Shown piece by piece: positions 1 through 6,871 of a DNA stretch of 12,484 bases. The notes under the pieces were generated by a model. It saw only the letters and a list, made by a program, of their open reading frames with translations. It was not told where the DNA came from and made no database searches. Positions within the stretch are counted from its first letter, which is position 1; each line of letters begins with the position of its first letter. Origin of the DNA: Candidatus Thorarchaeota archaeon (GTDB taxonomy: Archaea > Asgardarchaeota > Thorarchaeia > Thorarchaeales > Thorarchaeaceae); NCBI GenBank assembly GCA_016841005.1, contig JAEORG010000323.1, positions 1-12,484 of the forward strand, read 5' to 3'. The translations under genes and the position numbers were made by a program.

Positions 1-162
1 ATGCCAAGATACGGTCACATCGGCAGATGTGATTGATTCTTCATGAAGTTCTAGTATTTCCGGAAACGATGATGTGTGATTTGTCAGCATTCCTGTATTT
101 GGAATAATAAGTAACCCAATAACAAATATCCCGAAGATCATACCTCTTCGAATCAATTGCAT
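1..162 (-). CDS. Secreted protein, N-terminal fragment (runs off left edge)
   Basis: An open frame on the minus strand enters from the left edge and gives 54 residues from the ATG at 162-160. The N-terminus reads MQLIRRGMIFGIFVIGLLII and then becomes polar and Ser/Thr/Glu-rich. This is a typical secretory signal: a short basic stretch (R5, R6), a hydrophobic core at about residues 8-20, then a mature chain outside the cell. The exact start is unsettled. A GAGGG motif (168-164) touches the ATG at 162, which is too close for an SD site, but lies 6 bases before an in-frame TTG at 156, which would drop two residues. A palindrome at 171-194 sits just upstream. Too little is visible to name a family; the product is exported or membrane-anchored. 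Confidence 0.75.
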   Translation of the reverse strand, partial: MQLIRRGMIFGIFVIGLLIIPNTGMLTNHTSSFPEILELHEESITSADVTVSWH

Positions 163-170
163 CCCTCATT

Positions 171-194
171 GTAGCTAGAGAAATTTCTCGCTAC
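171..194. promoter_or_regulatory. Palindrome upstream of the leftward secreted-protein gene
   Basis: The site contains GAGAAATTTCTC (178-189), a perfect 12-base palindrome, flanked by GTAGC (171-175) and GCTAC (190-194), which also pair, leaving TA (176-177) unpaired. It lies 9 bases upstream of the ATG at 162 on the minus strand. It could be a dimeric-repressor operator, since its AAATTT core is about 26 bases before the start where a TATA box would sit, or an RNA hairpin in a short leader. Seen: the symmetry. Inferred: any function. Confidence 0.4.
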
Positions 195-255
195 CAGTCT
201 GGAAATCAATGGTTTCGCATCTACTTATTTGATTCGGTTGAATATCTACTGAAGG

Positions 256-263
256 AATATTTA
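256..263 (+). promoter_or_regulatory. Candidate TATA box for the zinc-ribbon cluster
   Basis: AATATTTA lies about 50 bases before the GTG at 312, with the purine-rich GAAGG upstream as a possible BRE. An archaeal start point about 26 bases downstream (near 285) would leave a leader of about 27 bases carrying the GGAGGG SD site at 300-305. AT-rich intergenic DNA gives such matches by chance, so this is weak. Confidence 0.35.
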
Positions 264-311
264 ACAAGCTGAAGTGTACTGCTATAATCATCATTAGTAG
301 GAGGGTCACTA

Positions 312-461
312 GTGAGTTTCAGTATGAAAGTAGCAAGATGTAAGAAGTGTAAGGAATATCTCGGATTCAAGAGTCCTGAGGACGCGAAGCGAGGCAAGTA
401 TTATTGCCATAAGTGTAAGGAAGACAAGACAATGAATGATGCATATTGGGAGGAAACCTAA
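312..461 (+). CDS. Small zinc-ribbon protein (49 residues)
   Basis: A GTG start at 312 is preceded by GGAGGG (300-305) at a spacing of 6 bases, much better placed than the in-frame ATG at 324 (45 residues). Two CxxC knuckles are visible, RCKKC near residues 9-13 and YCHKC near residues 31-35, 18 residues apart, as in a four-cysteine zinc ribbon. The rest is rich in Lys and Glu, and there is no signal peptide or membrane segment, so it is cytoplasmic. Small zinc ribbons are common in archaea and often contact nucleic acid or protein partners, but nothing here defines a substrate. The next gene starts 48 bases downstream on the same strand with its own strong SD, so the two are probably co-transcribed. 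The gene is real by codon pattern, motif and SD; its role is unknown. Confidence 0.8.
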   Translation: MSFSMKVARCKKCKEYLGFKSPEDAKRGKYYCHKCKEDKTMNDAYWEET

Positions 462-509
462 GCTTCTTGATGAATATACACATTCTGATTAAGGAGGTTG
501 TGAAGGTTT

Positions 510-827
510 ATGTCACCCCTTTTTGGGAAGAAAGATCCGCGAGAGTCTAGAATAGTTTCTATCAGTGGTATATATGCGAAGCACACGAAAGTTGCGCACA
601 CTATTGCCATGACCAACATGAATGATGTACTTGCTGATGTATCCAAGTATTGTATTGAAAACGATGCTTATGTCCAACTAGAAGCACTCATGATTATTAT
701 GAGGTCCAAGAAACAAAGTGATTTTCAGGTAATGATGGATGTTCTTGCAAGAAGTGTCGGCTTCAATTATTCCATAGAGAAAATAGGTAAACACAAGGTA
801 GTTTCCTTTCAACCGAGACCTGATTGA
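510..827 (+). CDS. Hypothetical cytoplasmic protein, 105 residues
   Basis: The ATG at 510 follows AAGGAGG (491-497) at a spacing of 12 bases, with a second AAGG (503-506) closer in. The product has no signal peptide, membrane helix or cysteine cluster; its single Cys is C48. The pattern suggests an alpha/beta fold: a strand near residues 14-22 (SRIVSISGIY), helices around residues 24-65 (AHTIAMTNMNDVLADVSKYC, then EALMIIMRS), a helix near 70-85 (FQVMMDVLARSVG) and a final strand near 94-101 (KHKVVSFQP). I do not recognise the family. It follows the zinc-ribbon gene by 48 bases on the same strand and converges on the CWIC gene, whose stop is 65 bases away. The strong SD and tight neighbour support a real gene. 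Confidence 0.75.
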   Translation: MSPLFGKKDPRESRIVSISGIYAKHTKVAHTIAMTNMNDVLADVSKYCIENDAYVQLEALMIIMRSKKQSDFQVMMDVLARSVGFNYSIEKIGKHKVVSFQPRPD

Positions 828-868
828 ATATCTAATTCAAGTGGTTGTTATCTAATGTGACAGAGATG

Positions 869-880
869 TTCCTTCGGGAA
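869..880. terminator. Short hairpin with cUUCGg tetraloop between convergent genes
   Basis: TTCC-TTCG-GGAA forms a 4-base stem closed by C-G around a UUCG loop, one of the most stable RNA tetraloops known. It lies in the 65-base gap between the converging 105-residue gene and the CWIC gene. GAT (865-867) and ATC (885-887) could extend it across an internal loop. A terminator or 3' end protector is plausible, but no long U run follows on either strand. Confidence 0.3.
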
Positions 881-892
881 GAAGATCATGTG

Positions 893-1096
893 CTATGCCG
901 CGTTGAGATATGCATCTATTACATTCTCAGTAAACATCGGGTCTTCATTGATTGAGGAATAGTCACACATGCGTATCATATTTCTGACATCATCACGAGT
1001 CTTCGGTTCGATGCCTAAATCGATACTCAAAGAAATTAACTTTGCGACCTCTTGCTCCACACAGATCCAGCAGGGCTGATATTCTGCTGTACTCAC
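893..1096 (-). CDS. Small CWIC-motif protein, 67 residues, unknown function
   Basis: The frame is open from an ATG at 1147 (84 residues), but the best start is the GTG at 1096-1094, preceded by AGGAG (1108-1104) at a spacing of 7 bases; none of the three upstream ATGs has an SD site at a usable distance. The 67-residue product opens STAEYQPCWICVEQEVAKL, so a CxxC pair lies at residues 8-11, and a third Cys sits in NMIRMCDYSS near residue 45. The middle is predicted helical and the tail is acidic, with no signal peptide. The CxxC could bind metal or be redox-active, but with only three Cys a standard zinc ribbon is not complete. A TTTTATTTTT stretch on the minus strand (1182-1172) is about 26 bases from the ATG at 1147, so a near-leaderless 84-residue form cannot be excluded. 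Convergent with the 105-residue gene and divergent from the large surface protein. Confidence 0.6.
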   Translation of the reverse strand: MSTAEYQPCWICVEQEVAKLISLSIDLGIEPKTRDDVRNMIRMCDYSSINEDPMFTENVIDAYLNAA

Positions 1097-1171
1097 TTGT
1101 GATCTCCTCATCCTGTGGGATAGCGGCATCTCTCGACTGGCATTCATCCTAATGAACCTATGGAATGGTAG

Positions 1172-1182
1172 AAAAATAAAAT
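1172..1182 (-). promoter_or_regulatory. Candidate TATA box for the CWIC gene
   Basis: The minus strand reads TTTTATTTTT here. A start point about 26 bases downstream falls near 1150, leaving a leader of about 55 bases before the SD-supported GTG at 1096, or almost none before the ATG at 1147. It is the most TATA-like element in the gap to the surface protein. Confidence 0.35.
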
Positions 1183-1232
1183 CAAACTCTATTTGAACAG
1201 TAATCAGTTTGTTTGTTGTTTTTGGAGTAAAA

Positions 1233-1240
1233 GTTTAAAG
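1233..1240 (+). promoter_or_regulatory. TATA box placing a leaderless start for the large surface protein
   Basis: GTTTAAAG is centred about 26 bases before the ATG at 1263, with purine-rich GGAGTAAAA just upstream as a possible BRE. This is the usual archaeal TATA-to-start distance, so transcription would begin at or next to that ATG and the mRNA would be leaderless. No SD site lies at a usable distance from either this ATG or the upstream in-frame GTG at 1248, which fits. Confidence 0.5.
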
Positions 1241-1262
1241 TCAATGTGTGAATCCGCACAGT

Positions 1263-4200
1263 ATGAGACGTGGCGGTTGGAGAGTAGGTACTATATTCTT
1301 TCTCTTTTTACTTATTTTGCAATTCAATAATCTAGGTGAGATTGCTACTACCAATATAGTACAACAGGATTTTGGAGTTGTAGAGAATCCTGAAACTAGT
1401 GAATCCAGTGGGGAGGTTTTATTGAATCCTGCAGTTGAAAGTCCAGAATTGATTTGGACAACTGGAGGCGATGCAGACTGGTTTATTGATACTAGCGTTT
1501 ACAAAGTTGGAGGTTCATCATTACGAAGTGGTGATATCAATAACTATGATGTGTCTTGGATTGAAACCACGGTTGTAGGTCCTGCAACAATCAGTTTCGA
1601 CTGGCAGGTATCTTCAGAATACAATTATGATTTTCTCAAATTCTTTGTTGATGGTACTGAACTGTTTCGGATTTCTGGTGCGACTTCATGGGATCGCATA
1701 TCTCACACGATTAATAGTTGGGGCTCTCACACACTGAGATGGATCTACACCAAGGACTTTTCCGTTTCCCGTGACTCTGATTGTGGATGGATAGACAATC
1801 TGATGATTCACGATGTTGACTATGCAGTTGAAAACCCAGGTTTGCAATGGAGTTCAGGTGGAGATGCAGACTGGCTCATTAGTTCATCCACATATTACAC
1901 TGGAAGTTCATCTCTCCAAAGTGGAGATATAGGTAATTACGGTGAGTCATGGATTGAGGCAACCATCAGTGGTCCTGTTATCATCAGTTTCGATTGGCGA
2001 ACATCTTCAGAATTACATTATGACTTTCTCAGATTTTACATAGACGGAACAGAACAGAATGCGATATCAGGTTATACATCGTGGTCTCATATGTCTTACA
2101 CAAACAATACATGGGGTTCTCACACTCTGAGATGGGCGTACATCAAGGACTATTCTGTCTCTAGTTACAGTGATTGTGGATGGATTGATAATATCCAGAT
2201 TCAGGATGTTGACGATGCAGTCGAGAGTCCAGAGTTAGTTTGGTCAACTGGAGGTAATCGTGACTGGCTGATTGATACAAGCACTTACAACGTAGGTGGT
2301 TCTGCGATACGGAGTGGTGATATTGGAAGTTTTGGGAACACATGGATACAAACAACCATTCAAGGCCCTGCAACAATAAGCTTTGATTGGAAGGTATCAT
2401 CAGAACCCAATGGAGATTATCTACACTTTTACATAGATGGTATACAACGGACATCAATCTCTGGCTCTTCGCCATGGATTCATCGAATCTTTACAATTGG
2501 AGGTTGGGGTTCTCATACCCTTAGATGGACGTATTCAAAGAATTGGTTAGGTTCCAGCTACTCCGATTGTGGATGGATTGATAATATTCAAATTCAGACC
2601 CCTGATACTGCAGTAGAGAATCCTGGATTACTATGGGATTCTGGAGGAAATACTGAATGGTATGTAGACGCTTCGACTTACAACAAAGGGAGTTCATCAA
2701 TTCGAAGTGGTGATATATCTAATAATGGTCAGACTTGGGTTGAAACCACTGTTGAAGGACCTGGTATAATAAGTTTTGACTGGCAGACATCCTCTGAAAC
2801 CAATTATGATTTTCTCAAATTTTCTGTTGATGGAACTGAATTGTATATGATTTCTGGTCCGACGTCATGGGCTCGTATATCATACACAATCAATAGTTGG
2901 GGTTCTCACACGCTAAGATGGGCGTACACCAAGGACTTTTCCGTTTCTCGGTATTCTGATTGCGGGTGGATTGATAATGTTCAATTTAATCCGCTTGACG
3001 ATTCGATCGAGATTGAGTTACCCACAGTACCACTGGCCTTCCATGCTGTCGCTGGTGAAGGGCAAGTAGTGCTCTCATGGAATAAACCAGTCATCCTGGG
3101 CGACCAGCCTTTCAAGGGATACAATATTTACAGAGGTGATAGTGTAGCATCAATTTCATTCCTCACTACTGTTACAGACACTACTTACACTGATGCCTCC
3201 GTTTCTCAAGATAGTGATTACTATTACCAAGTTAGTGCAATAAGCAATGTTGGTGAGGGACCAAGAACTACAGCTATTGGTGTTACACTTGCAGATGATG
3301 ACACCACTCCCCCAGAAATTTCATGGGAATACTTTGGGGTGAAAGAAGATGGTAATCCCGGTTATATTGAAGTTGTAGCATCCGATGACTCAGGATTATC
3401 TGTTGATCCAAGTGGAATCTATTATCTAACATCCGACCTCGGTGACCAGACCTTTGTATTCACAGCTACCGATGCAGATAATGATAGGCCTGGTGATAGT
3501 CTCACCACTACAGTTTCTGTGACAATTAACATTCATGATGATGACACAATTGCTCCAGAGATTCTATGGGAATATATTGGCAGCTATGAGGATGGTGATG
3601 CAGGTTATATCGAAGTTACTGCATCTGATGACTCAGGCCTTTCAGTTGACCCCAGTGGATCATACTATCTTTCCAATGATTTAGGTGTCCAAAGTTTTAC
3701 TTTCACTGCCACAGATGCTGATAATGATCGGGAAGATGACAACCTAACTACAACAATTACAGTCGACATTGAACTTGGTGATGACGATACAACTGCACCA
3801 GAGATTCTCTGGGAGTACCATGGTAGCTATACTGATGGTGATCCGGGATATATTTTCGTGACCGCCTCAGATGCCTCAGGATTATCCGTTGATCCCAGTG
3901 GAACATATTATCTCACTTCTGGCATCGGAACACAAACATTCGATTTCACAGCAGTTGATGCAGATGAAGACAGAGTAGGTGATAGTCTGTCTACAACGAT
4001 TACGGTATCTATAGATCTGGGAGACGATGACACGATAGCTCCTGAAATTGACTGGGAATACTTTGGTAGTTATACTGATGGGGATCCTGGATATATCGTT
4101 GTTACTGCTTCAGATGCTTCAGGATTATCCGTTGATCCCAGTGGGACATATTACCTGACATCAGACCTCGGAGAACATACTTTCACATTCACTGCAACTG

Positions 4201-5831
4201 ATGCAGATAATGATTGGATTGGAGATAGCCTGAGTACAACTGTGTCTGTATCTATTGTGATTGAGGACGATGACACAACTGCACCAGAGGTTACTTGGGA
4301 ATACTTTGGAGATGGAACTGATGGCAACCCTGGTTATATCGTAGTTAACACATGGGATGATTCGGGTCTCGCTCAGGATCCATCAGGAACTTACTATCTG
4401 ACATCAGACCTAGGAGAGCAAACATTCACCTTCATCGCTGAAGACGCTGACGGGGATAGAGTTGGAGATTCTCTCACTACATCGGTAACAGTCACGATTG
4501 AGATTGTAGATGATGACACAACTGCACCGACGGTTCAGATTGAATATTTGGGTGGCGACGGTACAGATCAGAATCCTGGATATTTTTCGTGGGTGATTTC
4601 AGATACCGATGATGGCATAGGTGGCGATGCTGATACCGGATTCAGCGAGATTCAGATAGTCATCACTTATTCATCTCCTGATGGTCTTAGTGATTATATT
4701 CTAACTTTACCATCGAGTGAATCTGGAGAATGGTATCTACCATCTGACTTGGGAGTATATTCACTCTCTATACTTGCTCAAGACAATGATGACGATAGAA
4801 CATTGGAGCTTGATTCACTGACGACAACAATGTCAGTAGAGCAGGCAATTGTTGATGACGATACAGAGCCTCCTATACTAACTGACTTAATGATTTCAGA
4901 AACGGATTCTCTCATAATAATCCGTTTCAATGCTTCTGATTACTCAGGAATTTCAGATGTTGATATTCTGTTTGATGGCATGTCCTTCGTACCTCTGATG
5001 ACAACAATAATTGATGATTCGTACACATTCAAGTATAGTAAGGGTATCTTCTTTGAGCTTGGTGTAGGGAGTCATCTTCTCGAAATCTACCTTACAGATG
5101 GGGATGATGATCGTGCCAATGACCAGCTAACATCGGTCTACTCAGAAGTATACTCCGTTTCGGTTCAGCACCTGCTAGAGTATATCAAGTATGAACTACT
5201 AATGTTGAAGGCAGATGTCCATGATAATGTGCATCATCCATTCAGAAAGATACTCGAGAAAAAGATAGACAAAGCTATTTGGCGAATTGATTACGCTCTG
5301 AAGATGTATCTTAAGGGTAAAATCTCATGCGCAGTCATGCTTGAGAGGTTGTCTAAGGTAATTCTTGACATCTCAGAAATGCTTGCTGATGTTGGTGACC
5401 ATTGCAAGAAGATAGATAGTGCTTTTGCCGCCTATCTTGTTGAACATATTCATCAAATTCGTGACCATATCACATACGCAATGGCTTCAACAATAGGCTC
5501 TGCGACCGCAATGGCGATAGCTGAAGTTGAGATTAAGATTGACAAACTTTCTGATGGCCTATACGATGAGATGTCCTTCTGGACAGCATTGATGATTGAT
5601 ATAAACCTTGGACAAGCAAGTCGAAAACTTGATCAAACACTTATTCAACTTGCACGAGGTCATGAATGCGGTACTCGACATTTACTAAGAGATGCGATTA
5701 GAGATCTGAAACAAACAAAGTGCTGGATTCATTATTTAGCAGTTAAAGGGAAACTCCCCAATGACCTTGCAGATGGTTTAATCATGACCATTGATGAATT
5801 CATAGTTTCACTAGGAGCAATTGTATTCTGA
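1263..5831 (+). CDS. Giant secreted multidomain surface protein (1522 residues)
   Basis: Residue numbers count from the ATG at 1263; an in-frame GTG at 1248 would add five residues but has no SD and would lie outside a leaderless transcript. A signal peptide (residues 1-25: basic MRRGGWR, then FFLFLLILQF) directs export. Four repeats start at residues 57, 188, 319 and 450, a period of exactly 131; each has SGDI, SFDW, a YDFL-like stretch, GSHTLRW and SDCGWIDN, the pattern of a jelly-roll (concanavalin-like) domain known from bacterial secreted proteins. A fibronectin III-like domain follows (586-677, with VVLSW and YNIYRG). Seven Ig-like repeats with DDDT starts follow at 678, 759, 840, 921, 1002, 1083 and 1198; the first five have a period of exactly 81. 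A mostly helical tail (1301-1522) holds four Cys (1356, 1381, 1469, 1487). There is no C-terminal membrane helix, LPXTG-like or PGF motif, so anchoring is unexplained. It is probably an adhesin or cell-surface coat protein. An ABC exporter operon starts 83 bases downstream. Confidence 0.9.
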   Translation: MRRGGWRVGTIFFLFLLILQFNNLGEIATTNIVQQDFGVVENPETSESSGEVLLNPAVESPELIWTTGGDADWFIDTSVYKVGGSSLRSGDINNYDVSWIETTVVGPATISFDWQVSSEYNYDFLKFFVDGTELFRISGATSWDRISHTINSWGSHTLRWIYTKDFSVSRDSDCGWIDNLMIHDVDYAVENPGLQWSSGGDADWLISSSTYYTGSSSLQSGDIGNYGESWIEATISGPVIISFDWRTSSELHYDFLRFYIDGTEQNAISGYTSWSHMSYTNNTWGSHTLRWAYIKDYSVSSYSDCGWIDNIQIQDVDDAVESPELVWSTGGNRDWLIDTSTYNVGGSAIRSGDIGSFGNTWIQTTIQGPATISFDWKVSSEPNGDYLHFYIDGIQRTSISGSSPWIHRIFTIGGWGSHTLRWTYSKNWLGSSYSDCGWIDNIQIQTPDTAVENPGLLWDSGGNTEWYVDASTYNKGSSSIRSGDISNNGQTWVETTVEGPGIISFDWQTSSETNYDFLKFSVDGTELYMISGPTSWARISYTINSWGSHTLRWAYTKDFSVSRYSDCGWIDNVQFNPLDDSIEIELPTVPLAFHAVAGEGQVVLSWNKPVILGDQPFKGYNIYRGDSVASISFLTTVTDTTYTDASVSQDSDYYYQVSAISNVGEGPRTTAIGVTLADDDTTPPEISWEYFGVKEDGNPGYIEVVASDDSGLSVDPSGIYYLTSDLGDQTFVFTATDADNDRPGDSLTTTVSVTINIHDDDTIAPEILWEYIGSYEDGDAGYIEVTASDDSGLSVDPSGSYYLSNDLGVQSFTFTATDADNDREDDNLTTTITVDIELGDDDTTAPEILWEYHGSYTDGDPGYIFVTASDASGLSVDPSGTYYLTSGIGTQTFDFTAVDADEDRVGDSLSTTITVSIDLGDDDTIAPEIDWEYFGSYTDGDPGYIVVTASDASGLSVDPSGTYYLTSDLGEHTFTFTATDADNDWIGDSLSTTVSVSIVIEDDDTTAPEVTWEYFGDGTDGNPGYIVVNTWDDSGLAQDPSGTYYLTSDLGEQTFTFIAEDADGDRVGDSLTTSVTVTIEIVDDDTTAPTVQIEYLGGDGTDQNPGYFSWVISDTDDGIGGDADTGFSEIQIVITYSSPDGLSDYILTLPSSESGEWYLPSDLGVYSLSILAQDNDDDRTLELDSLTTTMSVEQAIVDDDTEPPILTDLMISETDSLIIIRFNASDYSGISDVDILFDGMSFVPLMTTIIDDSYTFKYSKGIFFELGVGSHLLEIYLTDGDDDRANDQLTSVYSEVYSVSVQHLLEYIKYELLMLKADVHDNVHHPFRKILEKKIDKAIWRIDYALKMYLKGKISCAVMLERLSKVILDISEMLADVGDHCKKIDSAFAAYLVEHIHQIRDHITYAMASTIGSATAMAIAEVEIKIDKLSDGLYDEMSFWTALMIDINLGQASRKLDQTLIQLARGHECGTRHLLRDAIRDLKQTKCWIHYLAVKGKLPNDLADGLIMTIDEFIVSLGAIVF
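1431..3002 (+). repeat. Four in-gene tandem repeats of 393 bases (jelly-roll-like domains)
   Basis: Units begin at 1431, 1824, 2217 and 2610, exactly 393 bases (131 codons) apart. Each encodes a leading AVE(S/N)P linker, SGG..W, SGDI, SFDW, GSHTLRW and SDCGWIDN, with one Cys per unit. Copies have diverged at DNA level, but 23 identical bases occur at 1746-1768 (unit 1) and 2925-2947 (unit 4). The fixed length shows that loops have not gained or lost residues since duplication. Confidence 0.9.
3294..5147 (+). repeat. Seven in-gene DDDT repeats, five with exact 243-base period
   Basis: Units begin at 3294, 3537, 3780, 4023, 4266, 4509 and 4854. The first five are 81 codons each; the sixth carries about 34 extra codons and the seventh is divergent. 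The consensus runs DDDT..PEI.WEY, then DG.PGYI, SGLSVDPSG, YYLTSDLG, then DADNDR..D and an alternating strand. Units 3 and 4 are the youngest pair, with 26 identical bases at 3876-3901 and 4119-4144. The DxDxDRxxD stretch in each unit resembles calcium-binding loops of the thrombospondin-3 or dockerin kind; calcium binding is inferred. Confidence 0.9.
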
Positions 5832-5852
5832 TAATCCTCGACTATATCAGAG

Positions 5853-5863
5853 AATCTAAATAG
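5853..5863 (+). promoter_or_regulatory. Candidate TATA box for the ABC exporter operon
   Basis: AATCTAAATAG lies in the 83-base gap after the surface-protein gene. A start point near 5884 would give a leader of about 31 bases, containing the purine-rich run of GAG repeats before the ATG at 5915. CTATATCA (5842-5849) is an equally short alternative. Read-through from the surface-protein gene is also possible, as no clear terminator was seen in the gap. Confidence 0.3.
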
Positions 5864-5914
5864 TAGTTCACGTAATCTACCCGGTTGCTGAGAGATTGAG
5901 AGAGAGTTGACAAT

Positions 5915-6871
5915 ATGAGTCAGGAATATGTTATTCGGACTATGGGATTGACGAAGAATTATGGAGAAGTCCATGCTCTAGATTCTTTAAATCTGACAGT
6001 TCCGAAGAATACGATTTTTGCATTTCTTGGTCCAAATGGTGCGGGAAAGACGACAACAATTAAGCTGCTTCTTGGATTAACTCGGCCAACAAGTGGAACA
6101 GGTTCCATCTTCGACCTTGATATTGTGCAAAACAATACAGAGATTCGGAAAAGAGTTGGATATCTTGCCCAACAGCCTCATTTCTACAAGGAACTGAATG
6201 CTAGAGAAACGCTACGATTTGCTGCACGTTTTTACTATAAAGGACCAAAAGAGAAGATTGAGGAACGGGTTGACAAACTCATCAATCTAGTAGGACTAGA
6301 AGAAAAAGCAGACAGACCGGTTGAAGGATTCTCTGGTGGTGAGATGCAGCGACTAGGTATAGCTCAAGCTCAATTCAATTATCCAGACTTGCTTGTTCTT
6401 GATGAGCCAGCTGCAGGTTTAGATCCCCAAGGACGAGAGGAAGTCCTGTCCATCATGGAAGAACTAAGGGCTGAAACTACAATTTTCTATAGTACTCATA
6501 TTTTGGATGATGTGCAACGAGTAAGCGATATGGCTGCAATTCTAAACAAAGGAAAACTTATTGCACAGGCACCGATAGAAGAACTTCTTGCTGGGACCGA
6601 CGGAATTGCTTATGTCGTAACTATAGAGGGTGATGCTAGCAAATCTGAATCTCGAATTGAAAATGAATCATGGGTTTCTGGACTGACATCAGAGGTCAAA
6701 GATGATTCAACAAAATGGGTAGTAACAGTTACCGATGAAGATACAGCCAAGAAGAAGTTGCTACGATTAATACTTGAAGATTCCAGCCTAAACATCACTG
6801 ATTTTGGTTTGAAACATTACGAACTGGAAGAAGTCTTCATGAGGCTCGTGGAGGATGATAGCAATGAGTGA
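5915..6871 (+). CDS. ABC-2 type transporter, ATP-binding protein
   Basis: This is the nucleotide-binding subunit of an ABC exporter (CcmA/NatA-like family, COG1131). All catalytic motifs are intact: Walker A GPNGAGKT (39-46), Q-loop Q86, signature FSGGEMQR (139-146), Walker B LLVLDEP (159-165, catalytic E164), D-loop AGLD (167-170) and H-loop H195. At 318 residues it has the usual length, with the C-terminal extension (about 225-318) typical of this family, ending in ELEEVFMRLV. It hydrolyses ATP on the cytoplasmic face to drive the permease encoded next, whose start codon lies 8 bases before this gene's end, so translation is probably coupled. The SD is weak (a GAG-rich run before the ATG at 5915). 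Substrate cannot be read from sequence: members export drugs, lipids, ions or peptides. Placement behind a large surface protein hints at an envelope role, but that is only context. Confidence 0.95.
   Translation: MSQEYVIRTMGLTKNYGEVHALDSLNLTVPKNTIFAFLGPNGAGKTTTIKLLLGLTRPTSGTGSIFDLDIVQNNTEIRKRVGYLAQQPHFYKELNARETLRFAARFYYKGPKEKIEERVDKLINLVGLEEKADRPVEGFSGGEMQRLGIAQAQFNYPDLLVLDEPAAGLDPQGREEVLSIMEELRAETTIFYSTHILDDVQRVSDMAAILNKGKLIAQAPIEELLAGTDGIAYVVTIEGDASKSESRIENESWVSGLTSEVKDDSTKWVVTVTDEDTAKKKLLRLILEDSSLNITDFGLKHYELEEVFMRLVEDDSNE

Noticed and set aside
2161..2475. Minus-strand ORF of 104 codons inside the giant surface protein
   Set aside because: Antisense to a repeat region with a clear coding pattern; its composition is that of a shadow.
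1263..3002. A catalytic (glycosidase or peptidase) role for the jelly-roll repeats
   Set aside because: The repeats carry no recognisable catalytic motif, and related units in other secreted proteins are accessory domains; conserved residues look structural.
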